Source: Youngiibacter multivorans (GTDB lineage: Bacteria > Bacillota > Clostridia > Clostridiales > Clostridiaceae). Taken from it: a stretch of 64,000 bases of DNA. Position 1 is the first letter of the stretch. Each line of letters opens with the position of its first letter. Below are positions 34,592 through 44,268 of this stretch, piece after piece. Both the position numbers and the translations under genes were made by a program. The notes beneath the pieces are model-generated. The model saw only the letters and a list, made by a program, of their open reading frames with translations, was not told the DNA's origin and did not search any database. Location: positions 23,519 through 87,518 of the forward strand of contig NZ_JAGGKC010000016.1 in NCBI RefSeq assembly GCF_017873395.1, written 5' to 3'.

Positions 34592-35875
34592 ATGAACATG
34601 TTTATAGACATAGCTGACATATACCTTAAGAGCGGCAGGGGCGGAAACGGCTCGGTTTCCTTCAGGAGAGAGAAATACGTTCCCCTCGGAGGACCAGACG
34701 GCGGCGACGGCGGAAAAGGCGGAGATGTCATATTCGAGGTCGATCCCGATATGACTACCCTCCTTGATTTCAAATACAAGAGGAAGTATATTGCCGAGGA
34801 TGGAATAGGCGGCGGTGCTTCAAGGTGCTACGGAAGGGCAGGAGAGAACCTGGTCATTAAGGTTCCCATGGGAACAGTGATCAAAGACAAGGAAACCGGA
34901 AAGATAATTGCGGACCTTTCAAAGAGAGACAGCAGGATCACTGTGCTTAGAGGCGGAAGGGGCGGAAAAGGAAACGCAAAGTTCGCGACTCCGACAAGGC
35001 AGGCGCCTGATTTCGCAGAGCCTGGAATGCCCGCTGAGGACAGGACTGTAACTCTTGAGCTTAAGCTTCTTGCTGATGTGGGACTCCTCGGATTCCCTAA
35101 CGTAGGAAAGTCTACTCTGCTTTCAAAGGTGACAAAGGCTACCCCTAAGATCGCCAACTATCACTTCACGACACTTACTCCGAATCTCGGTGTTGTAAGC
35201 CTTGCGGGAATCAACCCATTCGTCATTGCAGACATACCGGGACTTATTGAAGGAGCAGCAGAAGGTGTAGGACTTGGAATAGCATTCCTGAGACACATCG
35301 AGAGAACAAGGCTTCTTGTACATGTAATTGACATTTCCGGACTTGAAGGCAGGGACCCTTATGAGGATTTCCTGATGATCAACGAGGAGCTGAAAAAATA
35401 TGACGAGCGTCTTGCTTCAAGACCGCAGATAATTGCAATGAACAAGTCTGACCTGGTATACGAAGATAGCATATTCGAAGATTTCGCAGAAAAGGTCGCA
35501 AAGCTCGGCTACACTGATATTTACAGGATTTCCGGAGCAACCGGAGCCGGAGTTGATGATCTGCTGAAGGCATGTGCTAAAAAGCTTTCCGAGATACCGG
35601 TTGAAGAGACATTGTACACGTTGGACGACTTCTTCATCCCTGAAGAAAAGCACTTCACCTACGAGATCAATGTGGATGAAGATGGCGTGTTCGTAGTTTC
35701 CGGATCCTTTGTAGACAGGCTTCTTGATGTCGTGAATGTCGAAAATCCTGACTCATTGAGATATTTCCACAAGGTACTCAAGAATAAGGGAGTGCTCGAC
35801 AAGCTCAGGGAAATGGGCATAGGCGATGGAGACATAGTAAGGCTTAATAATTTCGAATTCGAATTCTACGTATAG
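34592..35875 (+). CDS. obg: Obg/CgtA GTPase
   Basis: Ribosome-assembly and stress GTPase, 427 residues. The glycine-rich Obg fold (about 1-160, GPDGGDGGKGGDV) is followed by the G domain with GFPNVGKSTLL near 168-178, DIPGLIEGA and MNKSDL, then a C-terminal OCT domain (about 355-427). ATG 34592 follows GGTGAG; ATG 34598 (MFIDIAD) is nearly as likely. TATAAT at 34529-34534 suggests its own promoter. Confidence 0.95.
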   Translation: MNMFIDIADIYLKSGRGGNGSVSFRREKYVPLGGPDGGDGGKGGDVIFEVDPDMTTLLDFKYKRKYIAEDGIGGGASRCYGRAGENLVIKVPMGTVIKDKETGKIIADLSKRDSRITVLRGGRGGKGNAKFATPTRQAPDFAEPGMPAEDRTVTLELKLLADVGLLGFPNVGKSTLLSKVTKATPKIANYHFTTLTPNLGVVSLAGINPFVIADIPGLIEGAAEGVGLGIAFLRHIERTRLLVHVIDISGLEGRDPYEDFLMINEELKKYDERLASRPQIIAMNKSDLVYEDSIFEDFAEKVAKLGYTDIYRISGATGAGVDDLLKACAKKLSEIPVEETLYTLDDFFIPEEKHFTYEINVDEDGVFVVSGSFVDRLLDVVNVENPDSLRYFHKVLKNKGVLDKLREMGIGDGDIVRLNNFEFEFYV

Positions 35876-35883
35876 GAGTAAAT

Positions 35884-36177
35884 ATGATTACAACTAAGCA
35901 GAGGGCTTACTTAAGAAGCCTCGCAAACAAGATTGAACCGATATTCCAGCTTGGGAAGGGTGGTATTGAAGCTCCTTTCCTCATCCAGATTGAAGCTGCA
36001 CTCGAGAAAAGGGAGATCATCAAGCTCAGCGTTCTTGACAACAGCGGAATGGATCCAAGGGAAGCATCAGACGAGATCTGCTCGGCACTTGGCTGTGAAG
36101 GTGTCCAGGTAATCGGCAGCAAGATCGTGCTTTACAAGAAAAGCAAGAATAATCCCAAAATAGAGCTCCCGCGCTGA
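35884..36177 (+). CDS. yhbY: YhbY-family RNA-binding protein (CRM domain)
   Basis: A 97-residue one-domain protein that associates with pre-50S particles. GKGG near 23-26, EIIKLSVLDN and GVQVIGSKIVLYKKS are the CRM signatures. SD TAGGAG lies 5-6 nt before the ATG. Its stop overlaps the nadD start (TGATG). Confidence 0.9.
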   Translation: MITTKQRAYLRSLANKIEPIFQLGKGGIEAPFLIQIEAALEKREIIKLSVLDNSGMDPREASDEICSALGCEGVQVIGSKIVLYKKSKNNPKIELPR

Positions 36178-36797
36178 TGAAGACGGGGGTACTAGGGGGA
36201 ACCTTCAACCCCGTACACAACGGACATATCTATATGGCTGTCGAGGCCATCGAAGTACTGGGTCTCGACAGGCTCATAGTGATGCCGAACTACATACCTC
36301 CACATAAGAAGGCTGAAGAAAGAAATCCGGATCATATCCTGGATATGCTTGAACTGGCCTTTCTTGGCATTGAGAAAATCATCGTCTCAGACTACGAGAT
36401 ACTAAAGGAAGATGTGTCCTACACTTACCTGACGATGGAGCATCTGAAGGATATGTACCCTCTAGACGAACTATTCTTCATCATCGGTGAGGATTCCTTC
36501 ATAGAGTTTTCAAAATGGAGGGAGCCAGGCAGGATACTTGCAGCTTCGAAGCTCGCTGTATTCGAGAGGAGGTTCTATCCTCACGAGATGAGGAAGAATG
36601 CTCTTGACTTCGTCCGTTCACTTGGCCACGAGCCCGAGTTACTTGACTCCCTTATTCTTGAAATATCTTCTAGCGATGTAAGAAGAAGGGTGTCTGAAGG
36701 AAGAAGCATAAGGTTCATGGTTCCTGAAAAGGTGGAACGGTACATATTGGACAACAGTCTTTACGGAGGCAGAGATGTGGACAGAATCGGAGATTGA
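36177..36797 (+). CDS. nadD: Nicotinate-nucleotide adenylyltransferase
   Basis: Forms nicotinate adenine dinucleotide in NAD synthesis; 206 residues. GGTFNPVHNGHIYMA near 7-21 is the nucleotide-binding motif, PPHKK and GEDSF bind substrate, and SSSDVRRRVSEG near 161-172 is the ISSTxIR-type motif. It overlaps yhbY by 1 nt and yqeK by 23 nt. Confidence 0.95.
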   Translation: MKTGVLGGTFNPVHNGHIYMAVEAIEVLGLDRLIVMPNYIPPHKKAEERNPDHILDMLELAFLGIEKIIVSDYEILKEDVSYTYLTMEHLKDMYPLDELFFIIGEDSFIEFSKWREPGRILAASKLAVFERRFYPHEMRKNALDFVRSLGHEPELLDSLILEISSSDVRRRVSEGRSIRFMVPEKVERYILDNSLYGGRDVDRIGD

Positions 36798-37374
36798 CGG
36801 ATATATAAGGAAGCACCTTAAAGAAGGCAGGTACCTGCACACGCTGAGAGTAGTAAAAGCCAGCGGTGAGCTTGCAAAGATTCATGGACTGGATGCAAAG
36901 AAGGCAAGGCTCGCTGCTTACTTACACGATTGCAAGAAGTATATGCGTGAAAATGAGCTTCGTGAGTATCTCATGAGTCATCCTGAAGGGCTGAAGGATG
37001 CAGACCGGCCTGCTGAAGTCCTGCACGGATTTGCAGGAGCTGTGTTTGCAGAGATTGAAGCAGGAATTTCAGATATGGAGATCCTTGAAGCGATAAAGTG
37101 GCACACCACAGGGACACCTGGAATGTGCGACCTCGCCAAGGTTGTGTTCCTTGCTGACATGATTGAGGAGGACAGGGATTTCAAGGGTATTGAAGCACTC
37201 AGGAAGGCAGCTTTGAAAAATCTTGATGCTGCAATGCTAATGGGACTTGACCTAAGTCTCACATACCTCTTGAAGTCGGGGAAGTACATAGACCCTGATA
37301 CACTGCACGCAAGAAACCATTTCCTGGTACTTGTCAGGGATAGAATAAGAATTAACTCTAAGGCAAACATATGA
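36775..37374 (+). CDS. yqeK: YqeK-type HD-domain Ap4A hydrolase
   Basis: Symmetrical hydrolase of diadenosine tetraphosphate with an HD metal site; 199 residues. RYLHTLRVV near 19-27, AYLHDCKK near 47-54, HGFAGA near 82 and KWHTTG near 104 supply the His/Asp ligands, and FLADMIEEDR near 124 closes the site. The ATG follows ACGGAGG inside nadD. In many Firmicutes rsfS follows; here it does not. Confidence 0.92.
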   Translation: MWTESEIDGYIRKHLKEGRYLHTLRVVKASGELAKIHGLDAKKARLAAYLHDCKKYMRENELREYLMSHPEGLKDADRPAEVLHGFAGAVFAEIEAGISDMEILEAIKWHTTGTPGMCDLAKVVFLADMIEEDRDFKGIEALRKAALKNLDAAMLMGLDLSLTYLLKSGKYIDPDTLHARNHFLVLVRDRIRINSKANI

Positions 37375-37394
37375 TTATGGAGGGCACCCATGGC

Positions 37395-38297
37395 ATGGAC
37401 AGGATAAATATGACGATAGCAGAGCTCCATCACGGGAAAAAAATAAGGGAATTCCTTAAGGACCAGATGAAGCTCTCCTCAAGACTCATCAAGAGAAGCG
37501 CTATGGAGGGCAGAATACATGTCAACGGCAACAGGGTAAGGCTTGACTACATCCTCAGGGAAGGCGATGAGATAGACGTACTTCTGGAGGCTGAAGAGGT
37601 ACAGCACATAGAGCCTGAGGACATACCGATCGAAGTGATTTACGAGGATGCCTCGATGCTTGTACTAAGCAAGGATCCGGGCATGGTAGTGCACCCAACC
37701 AAGAGCTACCAGTCCGGGACTCTGGCGAACGCTGCAATCCACCATTTCAGGGCGAAGGGTGAGCCGACTATTGTAAGGCTTGTTTCAAGGCTTGATATGG
37801 ATACCTCCGGGCTCATAATACTTGCAAAGAACCAGTTCATCCATTCAAGGATGTCCTCGCTCATGCAGGAGGACAGGGTGGACAAATGGTACCTGGCTGT
37901 TGTAGCAGGCGATTTCCCTGATGATGTGGAAAGGATTGACCTTCCGATTTTCAGGGACCCTGACGGTCCTTACCAGAGGATCATCGATGACAGGGGGCAA
38001 CGGAGCATAACTGAGGTGTCGGTGCTTGAAAGGGCAAATGGCTATAGCCTGCTTCGCCTGAAGCTGCTCACGGGAAGGACTCACCAGATAAGGGTCCACC
38101 TGTCGCATCTTGGATTTCCAATCCTTGGGGATTCACTCTATGGATCAGGATCTGACCTCATAGGGAGGCAGGCGCTGCATGCTCATGAATTGATGTTCAA
38201 TCATCCCATGACGGGAGATTGTCTTGACCTGAAGGCACCGCTCAAGCAGGATATGTCCGACCTACTCAAAAAACTTGGTTTCCATAGAGAAGCATAG
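37395..38297 (+). CDS. RluA/RluD-family pseudouridine synthase
   Basis: Modifies uridines in rRNA; 300 residues. An N-terminal S4 domain (about 15-60, KLSSRLIKRSAMEGRIHVNG) precedes the catalytic domain. The catalytic Asp is in RLDMDTSGL near 132-140, followed by GRTHQIRVHLSHLGFPILGD near 223-242. ATG 37395 has GGAGGG 9 nt upstream; ATG 37371 lacks a site. The target uridines cannot be assigned. Confidence 0.9.
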   Translation: MDRINMTIAELHHGKKIREFLKDQMKLSSRLIKRSAMEGRIHVNGNRVRLDYILREGDEIDVLLEAEEVQHIEPEDIPIEVIYEDASMLVLSKDPGMVVHPTKSYQSGTLANAAIHHFRAKGEPTIVRLVSRLDMDTSGLIILAKNQFIHSRMSSLMQEDRVDKWYLAVVAGDFPDDVERIDLPIFRDPDGPYQRIIDDRGQRSITEVSVLERANGYSLLRLKLLTGRTHQIRVHLSHLGFPILGDSLYGSGSDLIGRQALHAHELMFNHPMTGDCLDLKAPLKQDMSDLLKKLGFHREA

Positions 38298-38335
38298 AGA
38301 AAAATATAACTTTGCATATCAAATTGCGATATAAT

Positions 38336-38382
38336 GGAAGTGGATTATCGAGCCTTCAGCGGCTTAATCCACTTCCTTTTTT
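38336..38382 (+). terminator. Rho-independent terminator
   Basis: Perfect 12-bp stem GGAAGTGGATTA (38336-38347) / TAATCCACTTCC (38365-38376) followed by six T. Confidence 0.92.
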
Positions 38383-38451
38383 CGGCTTCAAATGGCTGTA
38401 TCATGCAAAGTGTGAGTATAAAAGACATTTGAAATATGGTATTATGGATTT

Positions 38452-38520
38452 AGAAAGCGTTATCATGAAATAAAATGTTAAAATAACCAGTTTGATAATC
38501 AAAATATCGTATTTTATACA
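38452..38520 (+). promoter_or_regulatory. glg operon control region: cre-like site and promoter
   Basis: AGAAAGCGTTATCA (38452-38465) matches the CcpA cre consensus TGWNANCGNTNWCA at 13 of 14 positions. TTGATA (38492-38497) and TATACA (38515-38520), 17 nt apart, are a possible promoter. The cre would then lie about 65 nt upstream of the start, a position used for activation; a second possible -10, TATTAT at 38440-38445, would make it repressing. Confidence 0.5.
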
Positions 38521-38575
38521 CTCATGCAAAGCAAATGATTATCTATTAGCCTAATATGACCCATGGAGGTAGCAA

Positions 38576-40495
38576 ATGGCAGCAGGTACGGACAGCATGG
38601 AAAAGTCCATGAACACCGAATTCAATCATTTTCTTTTTAATTCAGGTGAACATCTTCGAAGCTATGAATTCATGGGAGCACATATGCTTACCATTGATGG
38701 TGTGAATGGGGTGCAGTTCACCGTATGGGCCCCTAATGCAAGGATCGTACATCTTTCAGGTGATTTCAACAGTTGGGGAAAGACTGAGATGAAGCCATTT
38801 GGAGCCGCCGGCATATGGTCGGTGTTTCTTCCTGGCATTCATGAAGGCACTGCATACAAGTACATTGTTGTGACACAGGACGGAAGGGAGCTGTACAAGA
38901 GCGATCCCTATGCCTTCTGGTCAGAGGTCAGGCCTAAGACTTCATCTGTCATCAAGGACCTTAATGGTTTTGAATGGACCGATGACGAGTGGTACATGAC
39001 AAAGAGGTCAAATCCAATCCACCGGTCACCAGTGAACATCTACGAACTGCATGCCGGCTCATGGAAACGGCACTGGGACGGAAGGTACTTCACTTACTCA
39101 GAGCTTTCTTCTGACCTTATCCCTTATGTCAAAGAGATGGGATACACGCACATTGAGCTCATGCCTCTGATGGAGCATCCGCTGGATGATTCATGGGGAT
39201 ACCAGATCACCGGATATTTCAGCGCCACCTCAAGATATGGTGAACCGAAGGAGCTTATGGCTTTTGTGGACAAATGCCATGAAATGGGCATTGGCGTCAT
39301 AATGGACTGGGTTCCGGCACATTTCTGCAGGGATGCCCATGGGCTTTATCTGTTCGACGGCACACCGACATATGAGTATCAGGACCCGAACAAGGCCAAC
39401 AACAACAGGTGGGGAACAACCCATTTTGATTTTGGGAAGTCCCAGGTACAGAGCTTCCTGATATCCAATGCGATATTCTGGCTAGAGATGTACCACATTG
39501 ACGGACTGAGGGTTGACGCTGTGTCAAGCATGCTTTATCTTGACTACGACGACGGTCCCTGGACGCCGAACATATACGGAGGCAACACTAACCTTGAGGC
39601 GGTAGATTTCCTGAAGAAGCTGAACAGGAAGGTTTTCCAGGAATATCCTGAAGCACTTATGATAGCTGAGGAAAGCACTGCTTTCCCGAAGATAACCCAT
39701 CCAATACAGGATGGAGGGCTTGGATTCACTTTCAAGTGGGACATGGGATGGATGAACGATACTTTGAAATATTTCAGCCTTGATCCCATGTACAGGAAGT
39801 ATCACCATAACCTCATTACATTCTCCTACATGTACATCTTCAGCGAGAATTTCATGCTTGCGCTGTCGCATGACGAGGTAGTCCATGGCAAGGGCTCGCT
39901 TCTCAACAAGATGACCGGTGATGACTGTATGAAGTTTGCAGGCCTTCGGACACTCATGGCCTATATGATGTGCCATCCGGGCAAGAAGCTTAACTTCATG
40001 GGCAGCGAGATAGCCCAGTGGCTTGAATGGAGATTCAGGGAAGGGCTGGAATGGGTCGCTCTTCAGCATGAATCCCACCAGAAGCACATTGAATTCGTGA
40101 AGGTGCTTAATCACCTGTATCTTGAAAGGAAATGCCTTCATGAGATAGATGATTCATACGACGGTATCGATATTCTTGATGCCGACAACAAGGACCACAG
40201 CCTCTTCACCTTCATCAGATATGCCAAGGACAGGAAGGATTTCCTGGTTGTGGCGTGCAACTTCACTCCCGTGCAGAGGGATGATGTGAGAATCGGAGTG
40301 CCTTTTGAAGGTGAGTATGCGGAGCTCCTTAACACGGAGCTTGAGAAACACGGAGGAACCTGGAAATTTTCCAAGGATGAATATACGACAGAAAAAATAC
40401 CTCAAGACAAGAAGCAGTATTCTATCCAGGTCATACTGCCGCCATTATCCGTACTGATAATAGAACCCAAGAAGATCAAGGAGGTAACAATATGA
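38576..40495 (+). CDS. glgB: 1,4-alpha-glucan branching enzyme
   Basis: Adds alpha-1,6 branches to glycogen; 639 residues. An N-terminal CBM48 domain (about 35-125, FTVWAPNARIVHLSGDFNSW) precedes the GH13 barrel. Signatures are GYTHIELMPLMEHP, the nucleophile Asp in GLRVDAV near 314, the acid/base Glu in IAEEST near 364 and LSHDEVVHGKGSL. SD TGGAGGT lies 5 nt before the ATG. First gene of glgBCDAP. Confidence 0.96.
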   Translation: MAAGTDSMEKSMNTEFNHFLFNSGEHLRSYEFMGAHMLTIDGVNGVQFTVWAPNARIVHLSGDFNSWGKTEMKPFGAAGIWSVFLPGIHEGTAYKYIVVTQDGRELYKSDPYAFWSEVRPKTSSVIKDLNGFEWTDDEWYMTKRSNPIHRSPVNIYELHAGSWKRHWDGRYFTYSELSSDLIPYVKEMGYTHIELMPLMEHPLDDSWGYQITGYFSATSRYGEPKELMAFVDKCHEMGIGVIMDWVPAHFCRDAHGLYLFDGTPTYEYQDPNKANNNRWGTTHFDFGKSQVQSFLISNAIFWLEMYHIDGLRVDAVSSMLYLDYDDGPWTPNIYGGNTNLEAVDFLKKLNRKVFQEYPEALMIAEESTAFPKITHPIQDGGLGFTFKWDMGWMNDTLKYFSLDPMYRKYHHNLITFSYMYIFSENFMLALSHDEVVHGKGSLLNKMTGDDCMKFAGLRTLMAYMMCHPGKKLNFMGSEIAQWLEWRFREGLEWVALQHESHQKHIEFVKVLNHLYLERKCLHEIDDSYDGIDILDADNKDHSLFTFIRYAKDRKDFLVVACNFTPVQRDDVRIGVPFEGEYAELLNTELEKHGGTWKFSKDEYTTEKIPQDKKQYSIQVILPPLSVLIIEPKKIKEVTI

Positions 40496-41625
40496 AAAAA
40501 GAAATGATAGCCATGATTCTGGCAGGCGGCCAGGGCACAAGGCTGGGAAAGTTCACGAAGAGCATTGCAAAGCCTGCGGTGCCATTTGGAGGAAAGTACA
40601 GGATCATTGATTTCGTGCTGTCCAACTGCGCCAATTCAGGTCTTTCCACGGTAGGAGTCCTGACACAGTATCAGCCCCTCGTACTGAACACCCACATCGG
40701 AATTGGGTCCCCATGGGACATGGACAGAAGAGATGGAGGAGTTACGATACTCCAGCCATATGCAAGCGCCACCGAGGAGAAATGGTTCAGGGGAACGGCT
40801 CACGCCATTTACCAGAACATCTCCTACGTAGACGACTACGATCCGGATTTTGTCCTGATACTTTCAGGGGACCATATATACAAGATGGATTATCAGGCAA
40901 TGCTTGAATTTCACAAGGAAAAGGAAGCTGCGGTCACAATTGCAGTACTTGAGGTACCATGGGACGAGGCATCAAGGTTCGGAATAATGAATACCGATAC
41001 TGAGATGAAGATAGTCGAATTCGAAGAGAAGCCTGAGAATCCTAAATCAAACCTTGCATCGATGGGAATATACATATTCAACTGGAAGATGCTCAAGAAA
41101 TACATGGTGGAAGGCATCAATTCAGGTGTGGACATGGATGACTTCGGAAAGAATGTCATTCCCGCTTTCCTTGACAATGAGGAAAGGGTATATGCATATC
41201 CGTTCAAGGGCTACTGGAAAGACGTAGGGACATTGGATTCACTTTGGGAAGCAAACATGGATCTTCTTGACCAGGAGTCTGAGCTCAACATAAGCGACAA
41301 GAACTGGAAGATATACTCCAAGAATCCTTCAATGCCTCCTCAGTTCCTTTCGAAGACCGCTGACGTCAAGGATTCGCTTATAGTCGAGGGATGTCTGATA
41401 AAAGGCAAAGTGAGAAGGTCAATCCTTTCTCCTAAGGTAATAGTTGGAGAGGGAACCGAGATATTTGATTCAGTGATTATGGGAAATGTCAGAATAGGAA
41501 AGAACGTAGTGATAAAGAAAGCCATGATCGGCGAAGGTGCAGTGATACCAGACAACTCCGTTATAGACGAGAAGGGTGAGATTGCAGTGGTAGGCGAGAA
41601 TGAAGTTTATGGAGGTGCAGTCTAA
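40492..41625 (+). CDS. glgC: Glucose-1-phosphate adenylyltransferase, catalytic subunit
   Basis: Makes ADP-glucose; 377 residues. The nucleotidyltransferase domain has LAGGQGTRLGKFTKSIAKPAVPFGG near 9-33 and SGDHIYKMDY; FEEKP and the C-terminal left-handed beta-helix (about 290-370) follow. It overlaps glgB by 4 nt and has AAGGAGGT upstream. It pairs with GlgD, as in Bacillus. Confidence 0.95.
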   Translation: MKKEMIAMILAGGQGTRLGKFTKSIAKPAVPFGGKYRIIDFVLSNCANSGLSTVGVLTQYQPLVLNTHIGIGSPWDMDRRDGGVTILQPYASATEEKWFRGTAHAIYQNISYVDDYDPDFVLILSGDHIYKMDYQAMLEFHKEKEAAVTIAVLEVPWDEASRFGIMNTDTEMKIVEFEEKPENPKSNLASMGIYIFNWKMLKKYMVEGINSGVDMDDFGKNVIPAFLDNEERVYAYPFKGYWKDVGTLDSLWEANMDLLDQESELNISDKNWKIYSKNPSMPPQFLSKTADVKDSLIVEGCLIKGKVRRSILSPKVIVGEGTEIFDSVIMGNVRIGKNVVIKKAMIGEGAVIPDNSVIDEKGEIAVVGENEVYGGAV

Positions 41626-42764
41626 TGTACAGGAATAAATTGATAGGTCTCATAAACCTGAGCGAAAGCGACTACTACATCAAGCAGCTTACCTACAACA
41701 GACCAATAGCCTCCATCCCGTTCCTGGGCAGATACAGGATCATTGACTTCGCGCTCTCAAACCTGATGAATGCGGGTGTCGATACTGTTGGAATATTCCT
41801 GAACGACAAGTACAGGTCGCTTATGGACCATATCAAGAGCGGTGCAGAATGGGACCTTGACAGGAAGAATGGCGGTATATTCTATTTTTCGCCATACAGC
41901 AACGCTGAGACGATGACACAGCTTCGTGGAGATATCCACAACTACTTCTCCAACCTGGACTTCCTTACTGAAGCTCATGGGGAGTATGTCATAATCACCG
42001 GAAGCAACATGGTCTGCAACATAGACTACCAGGATGTGCTGAAGCAGCATCTTGAAACCAAAGCTGACGTTACGGTCGTATACCGGGAGGTCAGCCAGAG
42101 CAATGTCCACTTCGACAGGTGCTATACAGTTACGCTGAATGAATACGAGAACGTTGTAGCTGTGGGCAAGAACATAAAAAGAAAGGAAGTAACCGATAAG
42201 GATAGGAAGAAGATCTCCATGGAGATGTACCTTGTAAAGAAGGAGCTTCTTGTAGACCTGATCACTGATGCTGTTGCTACAGGAGAGAATGTGTATCTTA
42301 CAGATGTTCTCCATTTTGCTTCAGCCAAATACAAGGTAAAGGGCTACAGGTTCAACGGGCTCGTAAGGTGCATCAATTCCACCGAGAACTACTACAAGGC
42401 AAGCATCGACATGCTAAATGAAAACAACATTGTAGACCTGTTCTTCCAGGACAGGGTTATACTCACCAAGGTAAAGGATGAGGTCCCTTCGTATTACCAT
42501 CCCGACTCAGTGGTTGAAAACTCACTCATAGCAAACGGGTGCAAGATAGAGGGTACTGTGCGCAATTCAGTGCTGTTCAGAAGAGTAAATGTTGCCAAGG
42601 GTGCTGTTGTGGAGAATTCTATAATAATGCAGAACGGCGACATAAGGGAGAACAGCAGCCTCAACTGCGTCATAACTGACAAGCAGGTCATCATAACAGA
42701 AGGAACGGAGCTCAAGGGAGATCCTAAGAATCCTGTGGTTGTCGACAAGGGAACCATACTATAG
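41625..42764 (+). CDS. glgD: Glucose-1-phosphate adenylyltransferase regulatory subunit
   Basis: Non-canonical partner that modulates GlgC; 379 residues. It keeps the fold (PIASIPFLGRYRIIDFALSNLMNAG) but lacks the GGxGTRL phosphate-binding loop that GlgC has; its N-terminus reads MYRNKLIGLINLSES instead. It overlaps the glgC stop by 1 nt. Confidence 0.93.
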   Translation: MYRNKLIGLINLSESDYYIKQLTYNRPIASIPFLGRYRIIDFALSNLMNAGVDTVGIFLNDKYRSLMDHIKSGAEWDLDRKNGGIFYFSPYSNAETMTQLRGDIHNYFSNLDFLTEAHGEYVIITGSNMVCNIDYQDVLKQHLETKADVTVVYREVSQSNVHFDRCYTVTLNEYENVVAVGKNIKRKEVTDKDRKKISMEMYLVKKELLVDLITDAVATGENVYLTDVLHFASAKYKVKGYRFNGLVRCINSTENYYKASIDMLNENNIVDLFFQDRVILTKVKDEVPSYYHPDSVVENSLIANGCKIEGTVRNSVLFRRVNVAKGAVVENSIIMQNGDIRENSSLNCVITDKQVIITEGTELKGDPKNPVVVDKGTIL

Positions 42765-42784
42765 CGGCTTTGAATAAATTCAAT

Positions 42785-42807
42785 GCGGTCCGGAAACACC
42801 GGACCGC
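42785..42807 (+). other. Perfect GC-rich hairpin between glgD and glgA
   Basis: GCGGTCCGG (42785-42793) / CCGGACCGC (42799-42807) with loop AAACA. No T run follows and the glgA SD starts about 8 nt later, so it is probably an mRNA stability or processing element, not a terminator. Confidence 0.6.
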
Positions 42808-42826
42808 TAATGATATGGAGGCTAAT

Positions 42827-44257
42827 ATGAAGATATTGTTCGCAACATCAGAATGCTATCCATTCCTCAAGACTGGAGGACTCGGCGATGTGGCTTATGC
42901 TCTTCCCAAGGCGCTGAATGCCATGGGAGAGGACTGCAGAGTGATCATGCCCAACTACGGCACGATAAAGAAAGAGTACAAGGACAAGATGACCCATCTT
43001 TTCTCGACAACCCTGAAGGTTGGTTGGAGAGAACAGTTCCTTGGCGTTGATTACCTTAAGAAGGATGGCATCGAGTACTATTTCATTGACAACATGTACT
43101 ATTTCGACAGGGAAGCGCCCTATGGCTACTTTGACGATGGCGAGAGGTTCTCCTTCTTCTCTTCAGCTATACTTGAGATCCTGACCAGGATTGAATTCGT
43201 ACCTGACATCATACACTGCAATGACTGGCATACAGCAGTGGTTCCAGTGCTTATCAGGACGAAGTACAAATGGGAGAAGCAATTCGCAAAGGTAAAGACC
43301 ATCCTGACCATTCACAACCTCAGGTTCCAGGGCATTTATCCGCCTTCAGTACTGAGCGACCTGCTTGGTCTTGGTACCGAGCTTCTTCAGGATTTTGGCT
43401 TCGAATATTTCGGGAACGTAAACTACATGAAGGGCGGGGTCAATTTCGCTGACATGGTGACAACTGTAAGCCCGACATATGCTGAGGAGATCAAGACCGA
43501 GTTCTTCGGTGAAGGGCTTCATGGGCTGATGCAGAAGGTTGCCTACAAGCTTGTTGGAATCATAAACGGAATCGACTACTCCATTAACGATCCAAGGAAG
43601 GACAAAGACATTCCGGTTAATTACGGGCTTAAGAACCTCGAGAACAAATATGAGGTCAAAAAGGCTCTTCAGGAGGAACTTGGCCTCGAAATTAGACAAG
43701 ATGTACCATTAATTGGTATAATATCAAGACTGACAGATCAGAAGGGCTTCGACCTCATAGCACATGCCATGGAAGAGCTGCTGAAAAATGACATTCAGCT
43801 GGTCGTGCTTGGCACTGGAGAGAGAAGATACGAGGATATGTTCAGATATTTCAGCTTCAAGTATCCGCTGAAGGTTTCTTCAAATATTACCTTCAACGGG
43901 CCTCTGGCACAGAGAATCTATGCCGGAACCGACATGTTCCTGATGCCTTCGCTCTTCGAGCCTTGCGGCTTGTCGCAGATGATGGCGCTGAGATACGGGT
44001 CTGTACCCATTGTTAGGGAGACTGGCGGACTCAAGGACACTGTCGCGCCATACAACAAATATACGGGAGAGGGAATTGGTTTCACATTCTCGAACTATGA
44101 CAGCTATGACATGATGCAGGCGGTACAGAGGGCACTTGAGCTTTACAAGGACAAGGAAGCCTGGAGAGGCATCGTGCTTGCCGGCATGAGAACGGATTAT
44201 AGCTGGAAGAGCTCAGCCAGGGAGTACCTGGAACTGTACAAAAGATTGACTACATAA
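42827..44257 (+). CDS. glgA: Glycogen synthase (ADP-glucose)
   Basis: GT5 glycosyltransferase extending glycogen from ADP-glucose; 476 residues. KTGGLGDV near 15-22 is the ADP-glucose motif, HCNDWHTA near 128 and the C-terminal PSLFEPCGLSQMMALRYGS near 370-388 are further signatures. ATG 42827 follows GGAGG; the earlier TTG 42770 would read through the hairpin. Confidence 0.96.
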   Translation: MKILFATSECYPFLKTGGLGDVAYALPKALNAMGEDCRVIMPNYGTIKKEYKDKMTHLFSTTLKVGWREQFLGVDYLKKDGIEYYFIDNMYYFDREAPYGYFDDGERFSFFSSAILEILTRIEFVPDIIHCNDWHTAVVPVLIRTKYKWEKQFAKVKTILTIHNLRFQGIYPPSVLSDLLGLGTELLQDFGFEYFGNVNYMKGGVNFADMVTTVSPTYAEEIKTEFFGEGLHGLMQKVAYKLVGIINGIDYSINDPRKDKDIPVNYGLKNLENKYEVKKALQEELGLEIRQDVPLIGIISRLTDQKGFDLIAHAMEELLKNDIQLVVLGTGERRYEDMFRYFSFKYPLKVSSNITFNGPLAQRIYAGTDMFLMPSLFEPCGLSQMMALRYGSVPIVRETGGLKDTVAPYNKYTGEGIGFTFSNYDSYDMMQAVQRALELYKDKEAWRGIVLAGMRTDYSWKSSAREYLELYKRLTT

Positions 44258-44268
44258 GGAGATAACAG

